64,000 nt of DNA from Paraburkholderia aromaticivorans (GCF_002278075.1 NZ_CP022990.1:2914001-2978000); one strand, 5' to 3'; positions 50,900 through 60,575 are shown, counted from the stretch's first letter. Program-made: numbers and translations. The notes: generated by a model not told the origin, from the letters alone.

Positions 50900-52969
50900 T
50901 CATGCGGAGACCCTTGTCTCCCGCAACAGGCTGCCGAAGTCGTCGGCGTTGAGCGGCTTGCCGAGCAGGAAGCCCTGCATCTCATCGCACATCATCGACC
51001 TGAGCATGTTGAGTTGCGATTCGGTTTCGACACCTTCGGCCACCACATCCATTTCCAGCGAGTGCGCAAGCGCGATGATCGCCGATACGATCGCGCGGCC
51101 CTCCAGTCCGTGCGCGTCGAGACCGTTGGTGAAGAAGCGGTCGATCTTCAACTGCTTGACGCGAAAGCGCTGCAGATAGGCGAGGCTCGAGTAGCCGGTG
51201 CCGAAGTCGTCGATCGCGATCTCGAAGCCGCAGGCCTGAAACTGGCGGATCATCTCGATGGTTCTGGGGGCGTCCTGCATCGCCACGGTTTCGGTGATCT
51301 CGAACATGATCTGCGTGCATTCCACGCCCTCGGCCTCCACGATCTCGAGCATGCTCGCGACGAGATTGGGCTGCAGCATCTGGCGCGGCGACAGATTGAT
51401 CGCCACTTTCATCGACGGCAAGCCGTGCTCGATCCAGCGGCGAATCTGCCGGCACGCTTCGCGCACCACCCAGTAGCCGATGTGCAGGATCTGCCCCGAG
51501 CGTTCGGCGATCGGAATGAACTCGAGCGGCGTGATCTCACCGAGTTGCGGGTGATGCAGACGGATCAGCGCCTCGGCGCCCGCCAGCGACTCGCCGCCGC
51601 CGTGAAACTTCGGCTGGAAGTGCAGCGAGAAATGGCCGGCCGCGAGCGCGTCGTGCAAAGCGCTCTGGATCTGCAGCGTGCGCATGGCTGCTTCGTTCAT
51701 GCTGCGCTCGAAGAAGCGATAGGTGCTGCGGCCCGCGCGTTTGGCTTCGTACATGGCCGCGTCCGCGTGTTTCAGCAGCGTTTCGACGCTGTCGCCGTCG
51801 TCCGGATAGAGGGCGATACCGATGCTGGGCATCACCTGGAGCGGCTGGGAGTCGGTCCACATGCCCATGCGCATCCGGTCGAGCACACCCTCGGCCAGCG
51901 CGCCGGCGTCTTCGCGCGAGCCGAAATTTTCCGCCAGCACCACGAACTCGTCGCCGCCCAGCCGCGCCACGGTGTCGCTTGCGCGCACGCACAGCAGCAG
52001 GCGCTGCGCGAACGCGGTCAGCACCTGGTCGCCGACCGAATGGCCGAGCGAATCGTTGATAGTCTTGAAACCGTCGAGGTCCATGAAGAGGACCGCGCAC
52101 AGCGAACGCTGCCGCTGCGCGCGATGGATCGCGTGTTCGATGCGCTCGGTCAGCGTGCTGCGGTTCGGCAGCCCGGTCAGGCTGTCGAGCGTGGCGAGCC
52201 GCACGATCTGGCCGTTCAGTCTGGACACCGCGCCGACCAGAAAGGTGGTGCGCGCATCGAAACGCGACAGCATCAGCGTGACGATCAGAATCGCAAAGGT
52301 GAACAGGGTCACCGAGGTCGCGAGCCACGTGGTGTTCACGCCATTGGCCGCGCCGCACACGGCGCCGGGCGCAAACTCGGCGGCGGCCATGCCGGCGTAA
52401 TGCATGCCGCTGATCGCGACGCCCATCACCAGGGCCGCGGCCAGCCGCTTGCGCACCACGTGGCGCGCGTCGTCGTCGCTGAGCGCGCGCGCGAGCCACA
52501 GCGCGGCGCTCGACGCGCCGATCGCGACGGCGAGCGAGCCCGCGAACCATGCCGGTCGATAAACAATGCCTGGCGTCATCTGCATGGCCGCCATGCCGAC
52601 ATAGTGCATGCCGGCAATGCCGCATCCCATCACCACGCCGGCGGCCGGCAGCCGGCCCGCCGTCAGCCGCTCATGGGTCGTGATGGTCAGCGCCAGATAC
52701 GAAGCCGCGGTCGCGAGTCCGAGCGAGGCGGCGGTGGTCGGGAAGTCGTAGCCGAGCGGAATCGGCAGCGAAAACGCCAGCATGGCGATGAAGTGCATCG
52801 ACCAGATGCCGACGCCGAGCGCCGCGGCGCCACCCAGCCGCCAGGCCTGCCGCGCGCGCGGCGAGGCCAGCAGGAAAATGCGGCCGGTCAGGTCCAGGGC
52901 CGTGTATGAAGCCAGCGTCGCGACGACGAAAGAAATGGCCACCAGCCAAAGGTTATATGAGCTTTGCAT
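50900..52969 (-). CDS. MHYT-GGDEF-EAL c-di-GMP turnover protein
   Basis: 689 aa. Membrane MHYT sensor with three signatures (SMHFIAM, GMHYVGM, GMHYAGM) spread over seven helices (about 10-240), proposed to bind copper and sense gases. GGDEF (about 260-420) has an intact catalytic motif GGDEF with RASD before it as a complete I-site. EAL (about 435-680) keeps EALIRLHH, EITETVAMQD, IDDFGTGYSSL and EGVET, so phosphodiesterase activity is also possible. Net activity cannot be told. Acts in the inner membrane, biofilm/motility control. Confidence 0.95.
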   Translation of the reverse strand: MQSSYNLWLVAISFVVATLASYTALDLTGRIFLLASPRARQAWRLGGAAALGVGIWSMHFIAMLAFSLPIPLGYDFPTTAASLGLATAASYLALTITTHERLTAGRLPAAGVVMGCGIAGMHYVGMAAMQMTPGIVYRPAWFAGSLAVAIGASSAALWLARALSDDDARHVVRKRLAAALVMGVAISGMHYAGMAAAEFAPGAVCGAANGVNTTWLATSVTLFTFAILIVTLMLSRFDARTTFLVGAVSRLNGQIVRLATLDSLTGLPNRSTLTERIEHAIHRAQRQRSLCAVLFMDLDGFKTINDSLGHSVGDQVLTAFAQRLLLCVRASDTVARLGGDEFVVLAENFGSREDAGALAEGVLDRMRMGMWTDSQPLQVMPSIGIALYPDDGDSVETLLKHADAAMYEAKRAGRSTYRFFERSMNEAAMRTLQIQSALHDALAAGHFSLHFQPKFHGGGESLAGAEALIRLHHPQLGEITPLEFIPIAERSGQILHIGYWVVREACRQIRRWIEHGLPSMKVAINLSPRQMLQPNLVASMLEIVEAEGVECTQIMFEITETVAMQDAPRTIEMIRQFQACGFEIAIDDFGTGYSSLAYLQRFRVKQLKIDRFFTNGLDAHGLEGRAIVSAIIALAHSLEMDVVAEGVETESQLNMLRSMMCDEMQGFLLGKPLNADDFGSLLRETRVSA

Positions 52970-53251
52970 GTCTAGTCCAACCGCCGGAAGGGAAGCGGCT
53001 GAACTGGTTATCGACAGTTCAAGGCAAATATTTAATTCGCTTTCAATACGTTAGGTGCCGGCGGCGGCCGCTTCGCCGGTGCGTGCCGCTCGGGCCGGCG
53101 TGGCGTGTTTCCGCGAGCGGGGCCCGCATCGGGCCGGTGCGGCATGGCGTTTGCGCACCGGTGGTGCCGGCCCCGATACGCCGGTGTGCGCGCGACGACA
53201 TGAAAGCCGTGCTGTCCGCCGCCCTGGCCTTCCTTGATGATGGAGCCAAAG

Positions 53252-54420
53252 ATGAAAGCGCTATGCTGGCATGGCAAGAAAGACATTCGTTACGATACCG
53301 TCCCGGATCCGACAATCGAGCATCCGCGCGACGCGGTAATCAAGGTATCGAGTTGCGCGATTTGCGGCTCCGATCTCCATCTGTTTGACGGCTTCATGCC
53401 GACCATGGAATCGGGCGACGTGATGGGCCACGAGTTCATGGGCGAGGTCGTCGAAGTCGGGGCGGACAACAAAAAGCTGAAGGTCGGCGACCGGGTGGTG
53501 GTGCCGTTTACCATCGCATGCGGCGAATGCGACCAGTGCAGGCGCGGCCTTTTTCGGTCTGCGAGCGCTCGAACCGCAACAAGGAGAAAGCCGATAAGGT
53601 GTTCGGCCACGCTACGGCGGGCTTGTTCGGATACTCGCATCTGACGGGCGGGTATCCGGGAGGGCAGGCGGAATATGTCCGTGTGCCGTATGCCGATGTG
53701 ACGCCTGTCAAGATCCCCAACGGACTGACCGACGAGCAGGTCCTGTTCCTCGGCGACATCTTCCCGACGGGGTGGCAGGCGGCGGTGCAATGCGACATCC
53801 AGCCAACGGATACGGTCGCCATCTGGGGCGCGGGGCCGGTTGGCCAGTTTGCGATTCGCAGTGCCATCATGCTCGGTGCAAAACCGGTGCTGGTGATCGA
53901 TCGTGTGCCGGAGCGCCTTGCCATGGCGAGGGTGGCGGGCGCGATCACGATCGACTTCGAGGAAGAGAGCGTCGTCGAACGGCTGAACGAACTGACGCAG
54001 GGCAAGGGACCGGAAAAGTGCATCGACGCGGTCGGCATGGAATCTCACGCGACCCGCTCGATCGACGCGATGTACGACCGGGCGAAGCAGGCCGTGATGC
54101 TCGAAACCGATCGTCCGCATGTGCTGCGCGAAATGATCTACGTGTGCAGACCGGCGGGCACGCTGTCGATTCCGGGCGTCTACGGCGGACTGATCGACAA
54201 GATTCCGTTCGGCGCGGCGATGAACAAGGGGCTGACTTTCCGGATGGGGCAAACGCACGTGAACCGTTGGACCGACGACCTGCTGCAACGCATTGTGGAA
54301 AGTCAGATCGATCCGTCGTTTGTCATCACGCACACGGTGCCTCTGGAGAAGGGCCCGGACATGTACAAGGTATTCCGCGACAAGGAAGACGGTTGTATCA
54401 AGGTGGTTTTGAAGCCTTAG
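53252..54420 (+). pseudogene. Zinc-dependent alcohol dehydrogenase, frameshifted by one missing T
   Basis: Medium-chain alcohol dehydrogenase of the glutathione-independent formaldehyde dehydrogenase-like group. The first frame ([21 protein letters not shown]..., with [11 protein letters not shown] and [12 protein letters not shown]) ends out of frame after [12 protein letters not shown]; the rest ([14 protein letters not shown]...[14 protein letters not shown]...[14 protein letters not shown]...) continues in the next frame. Adding one T to the run at 53550-53554 restores a 390-codon gene with the four structural-zinc cysteines intact. Either a sequencing error in a homopolymer or a recent lesion. 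GGAG precedes the ATG. Confidence 0.88.
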
Positions 54421-54565
54421 CGAGACGGCGCGGCGGGGTGCCGCCCGGCGTCGTCTCGAGCCGGGATTCTGCGCGCCCGGCATGGCCCGTCCGCGTTCTT
54501 CGTGCCGGATGCGGGTGGCGCGACACCGGCAGCGGCCCGTCCGGGCTGCTCTCCGCGTGCCCGGC

Positions 54566-54955
54566 CTATTCACGTGCAATCGGCGCGAGTCCGCCAATTT
54601 TTTCCGCAAGCATTCTCTCGTACACACCGAAATGGAGGTCGACTTCCTCCTGCGTGACGACCGTCACGAAGATGCGGATCTGCCCCGGCAATAACCCGAG
54701 CACCACCGCGATGGCCGCCTCCAGTTGCGGCGCGCATAACCGGTCTTCCGCGAAGGTCGTCCCGACCGAGACGTCGTACGATTTCTCCTCGCGCACCGCC
54801 ACATCCACGAGGCGAGCGCGGGCGCTCATATTGTTCTCGACGGCAAGGCGCATCACGTCCACCGCCGTGCGCATGCCTTCGGTGGGAAAGCCCCTCGGCG
54901 AGCGCAGACGAACCCGGTGCCTGCCGAGTGTGAGCCAGTCAGAATCGAATTCCAT
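54566..54955 (-). CDS. Hypothetical protein, stress-island
   Basis: 129-aa cytosolic protein with a very good ribosome site (AGGAGG before ATG 54955). Alpha/beta-like pattern: RTAVDVMRLAVENNMSARARLVDVAVREEK, then LEAAIAVVLGLLPGQIRIFVTVVTQEEVDLHFGVYERM. No family recognised. It converges with the alcohol dehydrogenase and is divergent from the first Hsp20 gene. Confidence 0.7.
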   Translation of the reverse strand: MEFDSDWLTLGRHRVRLRSPRGFPTEGMRTAVDVMRLAVENNMSARARLVDVAVREEKSYDVSVGTTFAEDRLCAPQLEAAIAVVLGLLPGQIRIFVTVVTQEEVDLHFGVYERMLAEKIGGLAPIARE

Positions 54956-55037
54956 GAATCCTCCTGCCAGAAAATGCCTGCGCCGAGAATAGGGCTTCGC
55001 AACCGTTTTTCAAGAGCAAAAAAATTTGACCGCCAAC

Positions 55038-55066
55038 CTTGAAATCCGCGTGGCGCGGTCTATTTT
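55038..55066 (+). promoter_or_regulatory. Possible heat-shock (sigma-32) promoter of the hsp20 pair
   Basis: CTTGAAA at 55038-55044 matches the sigma-32 -35 element; 15 bp on lies CTATTTTC, only a partial -10. It sits about 135 bp before the first hsp20 ATG. Confidence 0.35.
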
Positions 55067-55199
55067 CTATTTCGCTCAGGCAGTCGCGCGGTTTCGCGCC
55101 GTGCGCTGCGTGTTTCGATTTGTTTGCCGCGGTGGGGGCAGGCGGACTGGAGCGCGTAGGCCCGTCTGCATCCTCGCCGTCTTTACCGAGGAAACGACC

Positions 55200-55643
55200 A
55201 TGAGTGATCTCTACTTCACGACCGACCTGTTCAGCCAGTTCGATCGTCTGCATCAGCAGATGGCGACGCTGTTCGGCGGCTACCCTTCCAGCATTCGCAC
55301 GGACCGCCTGTCGGCCTTTCCGCAAATCAATATCGGCACGACCGACGACACGATCGACATCGTCGCGTTCGCACCCGGCATCGACCCGAAGCAACTGGAG
55401 GTGTCCATCGACAAGGGCCTCCTGACGATCGCCGGCGAACGGGCGCCCGCGGCGCGCGATGCATCGGATGAAGCCGCGCGTCATTACGCGCGGGAACGCT
55501 TCAGCGGTCCATTTCGCCGCGTCATCGAGCTTGCGCCGCAAGCCGATCCCGACAAGGTCGAGGCTCGCTATCTGAACGGGTGCCTCTGCATCTCGATTGG
55601 CAAGCGCGAATCTTCCCGGCCCCGCGCGATTGCCGTGCAGTGA
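55200..55643 (+). CDS. Hsp20/alpha-crystallin small heat-shock protein (first copy)
   Basis: 147 aa ATP-independent holdase. Alpha-crystallin domain about 38-135 (PQINIGTTDDTIDIVAFAPGIDPKQLEVSIDKGLLTIAGER...ERFSGPFRRVIELAPQADPDKVEARYLNGCLCISIGKRE). The N-terminus SDLYFTTDLFSQFDRLHQQMATLF is typical of class A members. Followed 40 bp later by a second hsp20 gene; the two probably co-assemble. Confidence 0.92.
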   Translation: MSDLYFTTDLFSQFDRLHQQMATLFGGYPSSIRTDRLSAFPQINIGTTDDTIDIVAFAPGIDPKQLEVSIDKGLLTIAGERAPAARDASDEAARHYARERFSGPFRRVIELAPQADPDKVEARYLNGCLCISIGKRESSRPRAIAVQ

Positions 55644-55683
55644 TGCAACAGACAGAAAGAAAGGAGCAAAAAAGGAGCTGATC

Positions 55684-56091
55684 ATGAACGACACCACGCA
55701 ACTCGCTCGCAGTGACTCGACCACGGTCAATCGCGCGGAGCCTCAAGAAACGGGGCAACGCCTGACGCTCAGTCCGGCGGTCGATGTCGTCGAAAACGCG
55801 CACGGCGTGACGCTGTGGGCCGATCTTCCCGGTGTGGACCGGGACAATCTGGAAATCAGGGTGCAGGACGGTAATCTGCGGATCGAGGCATCCGCCAGCG
55901 TGCCGACGCGGGAAGGGCTGCGTCTGCAACACGCGGAGGTTCGCGTGCCGTATTTCGCGCGGTCATTTACGCTCGGACCGGAGTTCGATACGTCGAAGAT
56001 CGAGGCGAAGCTTCACGATGGCGTCCTGCAGTTGTCGATTCCACGACGCGAGGAGGCGCGGCCGCGCCGCATCGAGGTCGCCGTCGGGTGA
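55684..56091 (+). CDS. Hsp20/alpha-crystallin small heat-shock protein (second copy)
   Basis: 135 aa. Alpha-crystallin domain about 30-130 (PAVDVVENAHGVTLWADLPGVDRDNLEIRVQDGNLRIEASA...YFARSFTLGPEFDTSKIEAKLHDGVLQLSIPRREE), ending RRIEVAVG. AAGGAG precedes ATG 55684. The N-terminal arm is short and polar, unlike its neighbour's, which suggests hetero-oligomer partnership rather than simple redundancy. Confidence 0.92.
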   Translation: MNDTTQLARSDSTTVNRAEPQETGQRLTLSPAVDVVENAHGVTLWADLPGVDRDNLEIRVQDGNLRIEASASVPTREGLRLQHAEVRVPYFARSFTLGPEFDTSKIEAKLHDGVLQLSIPRREEARPRRIEVAVG

Positions 56092-56155
56092 CGGGCGGGG
56101 TATTGCGGACCATCGCGGCATATCGCTAAGTATCGCGAAGTATGGCGCCTGAAGG

Positions 56156-56183
56156 ACAGCTCGGGCACGCTTGCCCGAGCTGT
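56156..56183. terminator. Strong hairpin after the hsp20 pair
   Basis: 12-bp perfect stem ACAGCTCGGGCA / TGCCCGAGCTGT with loop CGCT, 65 bp after the second hsp20 stop. No T run follows, so termination would be imperfect; it may protect the RNA 3' end. Confidence 0.5.
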
Positions 56184-56244
56184 TCAACGCGTGCGGCGCG
56201 GAGCGCGACTCGTCTTGCAAGGCGGCACACCGCAATGCTCCGGG

Positions 56245-56282
56245 CCCGAGGTGGCAGCGCGGTTCTGCGCTGCCACCTCGGG
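56245..56282. terminator. 16-bp perfect inverted repeat between convergent genes
   Basis: CCCGAGGTGGCAGCGC and its exact complement GCGCTGCCACCTCGGG around a 6-nt loop, 23 bp past the GlsB-type gene's stop. No T run on either strand. Probably a bidirectional transcription barrier. Confidence 0.5.
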
Positions 56283-56305
56283 CGTCAAGGCGGCGCGGAC
56301 CCGAC

Positions 56306-56584
56306 TTATATCGCGCCTCCCGACCTGCCACGATTGAAGAGCCGCACGATCAGAAGAAGAATGACCGCGCCGATCAGCGCCGTGATCAGGGAGCCGATTA
56401 TTCCGCTACCGAGATGGATCCCGAGCGCGCCCCCCAGCCATCCGCCGATAAACGCACCGACTATCCCCACGATAATGTCGACGATGATGCCGAATCCGCC
56501 GCCATCGACAAGACGGCCGGCAAGCGCGCCAGCAACGCCGCCGATGACCAGCCAGAAAATAATGCCGTGCGATACAGGTTCCAT
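56306..56584 (-). CDS. GlsB/YeaQ/YmgE-family stress membrane protein
   Basis: 92-aa inner-membrane protein with three hydrophobic, Gly-rich segments: IIFWLVIGGVAGALAGRLVDG, GIIVDIIVGIVGAFIGGWLGGAL, IIGSLITALIGAVILLLIVRLF. Typical of transglycosylase-associated (YmgE) proteins induced by general stress. The ATG at 56584 follows AAGGAG. Convergent with the hsp20 pair. Confidence 0.9.
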   Translation of the reverse strand: MEPVSHGIIFWLVIGGVAGALAGRLVDGGGFGIIVDIIVGIVGAFIGGWLGGALGIHLGSGIIGSLITALIGAVILLLIVRLFNRGRSGGAI

Positions 56585-57011
56585 TTGATTCTCCTTGTCC
56601 AGGGTACTCGTTATTGGCTGACGCCATTGTTCCGCCATGGCGTTGCGCAACGCGCGTGCCCGCGGACACTCTCCCCCCTCTATTGGCTATCACGCCAGCG
56701 CCGCTGTGAACGGCGGATAGCAATTTATCGCGCCGGTGCATTCAGCGCGACACCGTGCGCGATCAAGGAATTCATCTGTCGGGCACGGTGCATGCGGAGT
56801 GCAAGTCGCAGGTAAATCTCGCCGCGTTCCCTGCGCGCGCATCTCGCCAGAGCGGCTGCTCTGAGACCCAAGGTGGGGCATTCCGCACACGCGTTCGTCA
56901 TCGCCCACAAAGCTGGTTTTCCAATGAATGTCCCTTTGGTCCGCACGTCCTTCTACCTTTCACGAGGTGAGGAACGCCAGCGGAACCCACAATCTTTTCT
57001 GGAGAAATGCG

Positions 57012-57896
57012 ATGTTCGTGCACAACAAGCGACTTCAATACACCGTCCGCGTAGCGATGCCCAATCCCGGTCTTGCCAATCTGCTTCTCGAACAGTTCGG
57101 CGGCCCGCAAGGCGAACTGGCCGCGGCCTGCCGCTATTTCACTCAGGCTGTCAGTGAGGACGACCCCGGCAGGCGGGACATGCTGTTCGACATCGCGACG
57201 GAAGAACTCAGCCACCTGGAGATCATCGGCTCGATTGTCGCGATGCTCAACAAGGGTGCGAAGGGACGACTTGCCGAAGGCGTCGAACAGGAGGCCGAAC
57301 TTTACCGTTCACTCACTGCGGGCGGCAACGATTCGCACACTACCGCGCTGCTCTATGGCGGCGGCCCGGCGTTGACCAATTCCGCAGGCGTGCCATGGAC
57401 CGCCGCGTATATCGACACGATCGGCGAGCCGACCGCGGATCTGCGCTCGAATATCGCTGCGGAGGCGCGCGCAAAGATCGTCTACGAACGGCTCATCAAT
57501 GTGACCGACGATCCTGGTATCAAGGAAGCGCTCGGCTTTCTGATGACCCGCGAGATCGCGCATCAGAAGTCATTTGAGAAAGCCTTGCATTCTATTCAGC
57601 CGAACTTCCCGCAGGGAAAATTGCCGGGTGTTCCAGAATTTACCAACGTCTATTACAACATGTCCGACGGCGACGACGCGCCTCGCGGCCCGTGGAATGA
57701 AGGGCCGGGTTGGGACTTCGTCGAGACGCCGCAGCCGGCGGTCGACGGCGGCGATGGACTTGCCACGGTTCAGGTTTCGGAAGAAGAGGTCGAGGTGTTG
57801 AGCGCGATGGCGTCGCGCACGGCTTCCGCGACCGAGACGGACCCGGTCACCGGCGCGGATCTGGGCGCCGGACAGAATGCAGCCGTAGCGAAATAA
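57012..57896 (+). CDS. Manganese catalase
   Basis: 294 aa, non-heme dimanganese catalase that dismutates H2O2. Four-helix-bundle Mn ligands appear in GELAAACRYF (Glu35), EELSHLE (Glu65, His68), and the second half in AEARAKIVYERL and TREIAHQKSFEKAL. The characteristic C-terminal PNFPQGKLPGVPEFTNVYYNMSDGDDAPRGPWNEG wraps the neighbouring subunit. GGAGAAATGCG precedes ATG 57012. Mn supply may involve the nearby NRAMP-like transporter. Confidence 0.95.
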   Translation: MFVHNKRLQYTVRVAMPNPGLANLLLEQFGGPQGELAAACRYFTQAVSEDDPGRRDMLFDIATEELSHLEIIGSIVAMLNKGAKGRLAEGVEQEAELYRSLTAGGNDSHTTALLYGGGPALTNSAGVPWTAAYIDTIGEPTADLRSNIAAEARAKIVYERLINVTDDPGIKEALGFLMTREIAHQKSFEKALHSIQPNFPQGKLPGVPEFTNVYYNMSDGDDAPRGPWNEGPGWDFVETPQPAVDGGDGLATVQVSEEEVEVLSAMASRTASATETDPVTGADLGAGQNAAVAK

Positions 57897-58047
57897 CCGC
57901 ACACGTAGTCGAACTGACCGTCGTCGGTCGTACCTTGCCGACGACGGTGTTTCGTTCCGGCCGTGCGCGCCACTCGTACGGCGTGACGGATCGTCCGGAC
58001 GATGCCTGCTTGTGGCGCTTTGCGCGCTTAACCATCAAGGAGTTTCC

Positions 58048-58554
58048 ATGCACGATCGGATCGCAGAACAGTTCTCCTCACGTCAACGTGACACGGCAAT
58101 CGACATCGCTTTCGATTGCAACACCGAAGTCCTTGCCGGGGTCGAGAAAGTCGTCGAACTCAACATACAGACCGTAAAAACCTCGTTGTCCGAGCAACAG
58201 GCTCTGACCGAGGCGGCACTTTCCGCCGACTCGCTCGATGATGTGGTCGATCTCCAGTCGCAGCAATTTCCGGCCGCGGTCAAGAAGACCTTTGCCTATT
58301 GGCGGCACGTGGAAGAAATTGCTGCCGGTACGCGAATCGGATTATTCAATGCGATGCAGGCGCACTTTGGTAATTCCTTGAAGACGCTCGGGGAAATGGT
58401 CGATATTGCTTGCGGGAATGTTCAGGAGCAGGCCGGCAATTCCAGCCTGCTCGTCACGACGCAACCCGCGTTCGCATCCGCTGAGCGGGTGGAGATTGTC
58501 GATAGCTCGGGCAGGGCGGTGTCTTCCGCCGGCGCCCGGCGCGATTTGCGTTAA
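58048..58554 (+). CDS. Phasin family protein
   Basis: 168 aa, Phasin_2 family: amphipathic helices (AIDIAFDCNTEVLAGVEKVVELNIQTVKTSLSEQQALTEAALSADSLDDVVDLQSQQFPAAVKKTFAYWRHVEEIAAG). Phasins coat polyhydroxybutyrate granules; several Burkholderia copies are stress-linked. AAGGAG precedes ATG 58048. This copy lies in the stress island away from pha genes, so a chaperone-like or stress role is possible. Confidence 0.9.
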   Translation: MHDRIAEQFSSRQRDTAIDIAFDCNTEVLAGVEKVVELNIQTVKTSLSEQQALTEAALSADSLDDVVDLQSQQFPAAVKKTFAYWRHVEEIAAGTRIGLFNAMQAHFGNSLKTLGEMVDIACGNVQEQAGNSSLLVTTQPAFASAERVEIVDSSGRAVSSAGARRDLR

Positions 58555-58703
58555 TTGGCATGTCACGGCGCGGCGTCTGGCGGGGGGAGCCTTGCTGCGC
58601 TTCGTCGGCGGACGCCGGCGCGACGGAGGAGGGAGTGGGAACGGGCGTTGCGCTTGCCATGGGTAGAAGCTCCATGCCAGGAGCCCACAGCGAGAGAAAA
58701 ACC

Positions 58704-59231
58704 ATGAACTCCAACTCTGAAAATCATGACTGCCCGGATGATTCGAGCGGCGCCGGGCGCGAGCCACATCAAGGCCGGGCGCCCGTGCGGGTGCTGGTGG
58801 TGGACGATTCGCTCCCGTCGGCGGACGCGCTCAGCGCGTATCTGCAAGCGGGCGGCATGAGCGTGCGAACCGTCTACCACGGCTCGGACGCTCTGAGAGA
58901 AGCAAAGGCGTGGATCCCCGACTGCATTGTTCTCGATGTCGCCATGCCCGGGCTGTCCGGCATTGGCGTCGCCACGGCGCTGCGGCGAATCGAGGCAACC
59001 GGAAAGATTCCCCTTCTGGCATTTACCGCGTTCGATACCGCCGACTACGTGCGGGAAATGAAAGAGGCCGGCTTCGATGCCATCTGCCGCAAGCCGGCGG
59101 AGTTACGCCATCTCGAAGGCATGATCTTCAGGTTGCTCAGGAACGAAGCCGCGAATGGCTCCGCGACTGTCCAATCCCGCACAGCGCTTGCGCCAACGGA
59201 TCCGGGCGAGAACCCGGCCGATCGACCTTGA
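58704..59231 (+). CDS. Single-domain response regulator
   Basis: 175 aa. Receiver domain about 28-150: VRVLVVDDSLPSADAL (acidic pocket DD), phospho-Asp in DCIVLDVAMPGLSG, Thr in LLAFTAFD and Lys in CRKPAEL. A flexible Ser/Asp/Gly N-terminus and a short tail follow; no output domain. It likely works as a phosphate shuttle or by protein contact. No kinase is adjacent; the orphan kinase at 38757 is a possible but unproven partner. A longer start at 58560 cannot be excluded. Confidence 0.85.
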   Translation: MNSNSENHDCPDDSSGAGREPHQGRAPVRVLVVDDSLPSADALSAYLQAGGMSVRTVYHGSDALREAKAWIPDCIVLDVAMPGLSGIGVATALRRIEATGKIPLLAFTAFDTADYVREMKEAGFDAICRKPAELRHLEGMIFRLLRNEAANGSATVQSRTALAPTDPGENPADRP

Positions 59232-59270
59232 CGCGAACCCGGAAAGCCGCACTGACCGCAGAAGACCCGC

Positions 59271-60575
59271 TCACCGGCTGGTGGGCGCGAGCATGAACCA
59301 GAACATGGCCAGCGCGGCGAGCGCCATGGCTCCCGTGGCGGTCCAGCCGGCGACCGACAGACGCCTCGAGATGACGAAGCTGCCCATGATCTTTGGGTTC
59401 ACCGCCATGAACATCATCAGCGCCATGATCGGCACGGACACCACGCCATTGATCACCGCGCTCCAGTAGAGCGCCTTGACGGGATCGATGCTCGTGAATC
59501 CCATCGCGAGGCCAATTAGCGTCGACAGCACGACGATGCCGTAAAACCGTTTCGCGAGTTGCGGTTTCAGGGCGAGGCTGTTTCGCCAGTTGAACGTGCC
59601 GGCCATCGCATACGCGGCGGAGCCGGCCAGCACAGGCAGCGCGAGCAGGCCCGTACCGACGATGCCCAGACTGAACAGTAGGAACGCGAACTTTCCGGCA
59701 ATGGGCTTCAAGGCGAGCGCCGCTTGCGACGAGGTCTGGATGTCCGTCACACCGTGGGCGTTCAGCGTGGCGGCGGTGGTGAGGATGATGAAGAACGCGA
59801 CCAGGTTGGAAATGCCCATTCCGATCCACGTGTCCATCCGGATCCGGCGCAAACTCGCCGGCCCCTGTCCTGGCGCGTTTTTCAACGCGCGCTGCCCGGT
59901 TTCGGCGCGCATCTCCTCGACCTCTTGCGACGCTTGCCAGAAGAACAGGTATGGACTGATGGTGGTGCCGAGCAGGGCGACAACGGTGGTGACGTATTCG
60001 CTTTTCCACGACAGATGTGGACTGAAGGTGCGCACTATCACGGTCTGCCACGGGATCTCGACCACGAACACCGTTCCGACGTAGGCGAATAAGGCGAGCG
60101 TTAGCCATTTCAGCACGCGCACATAACTTCGATACGGAATGAAGACCTGCAGTAAAACTGACGATACCCCGAGCACAAGGGTGTAAATGCGCGTCGGACC
60201 GCCGATCACCAGGTTGACTGCGGCGCCCATTGCGGTCAGATCCGCGGCGATGTTGATCGTATTGGCGACCAGCAGCAGGAAGACCGACCCATAGAGCAGC
60301 CACGCGGGGTAGTGACGCCGGATGTTCGTGGCGAGTCCGTGACCGCTCACGCGTCCCAGTCTGGCGCTGACGACCTGAATGGCCACCATCAGCGGATACG
60401 TGATGATGACGGTCCACAACATGTTGAAGCCGAACTGCGCGCCGGCCTGCGAATAGGTGGCGATACCGCTGGGATCGTCGTCCGCCGCGCCTGTGATGAG
60501 GCCGGGGCCGAGTTGTTCCAGCCACGACCGAACCTCGAGGTCCGGCTTGTCGGAGGGGTTGATGTCGATATCCAT
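59271..60575 (-). CDS. NRAMP-like divalent metal transporter with non-canonical metal site
   Basis: 434 aa, about 11 transmembrane helices, LeuT fold. In metal-importing Nramps TM1 has DPGN and TM6 has MPH; here they read DPSG (residues 34-37, GAADDDPSGIATYSQAG) and SPY (207-209, TTISPYLFFWQASQEVEE). The sulfur ligand that favours Mn and Fe is missing, so Mg or another cation, or a different role, is possible. It converges with the response-regulator gene. Start ATG 60575; the upstream frame extends but has no ribosome site. Confidence 0.86.
   Translation of the reverse strand: MDIDINPSDKPDLEVRSWLEQLGPGLITGAADDDPSGIATYSQAGAQFGFNMLWTVIITYPLMVAIQVVSARLGRVSGHGLATNIRRHYPAWLLYGSVFLLLVANTINIAADLTAMGAAVNLVIGGPTRIYTLVLGVSSVLLQVFIPYRSYVRVLKWLTLALFAYVGTVFVVEIPWQTVIVRTFSPHLSWKSEYVTTVVALLGTTISPYLFFWQASQEVEEMRAETGQRALKNAPGQGPASLRRIRMDTWIGMGISNLVAFFIILTTAATLNAHGVTDIQTSSQAALALKPIAGKFAFLLFSLGIVGTGLLALPVLAGSAAYAMAGTFNWRNSLALKPQLAKRFYGIVVLSTLIGLAMGFTSIDPVKALYWSAVINGVVSVPIMALMMFMAVNPKIMGSFVISRRLSVAGWTATGAMALAALAMFWFMLAPTSR

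Noticed and set aside
50900..52969. EAL domain thought inactive because the literal EAL triad is embedded in GAEALIRLHH
   Set aside because: The E-A-L, NLSPRQ, EITET, DDFGTG and EGVET signatures are all in place, so there is no basis for calling it degenerate.
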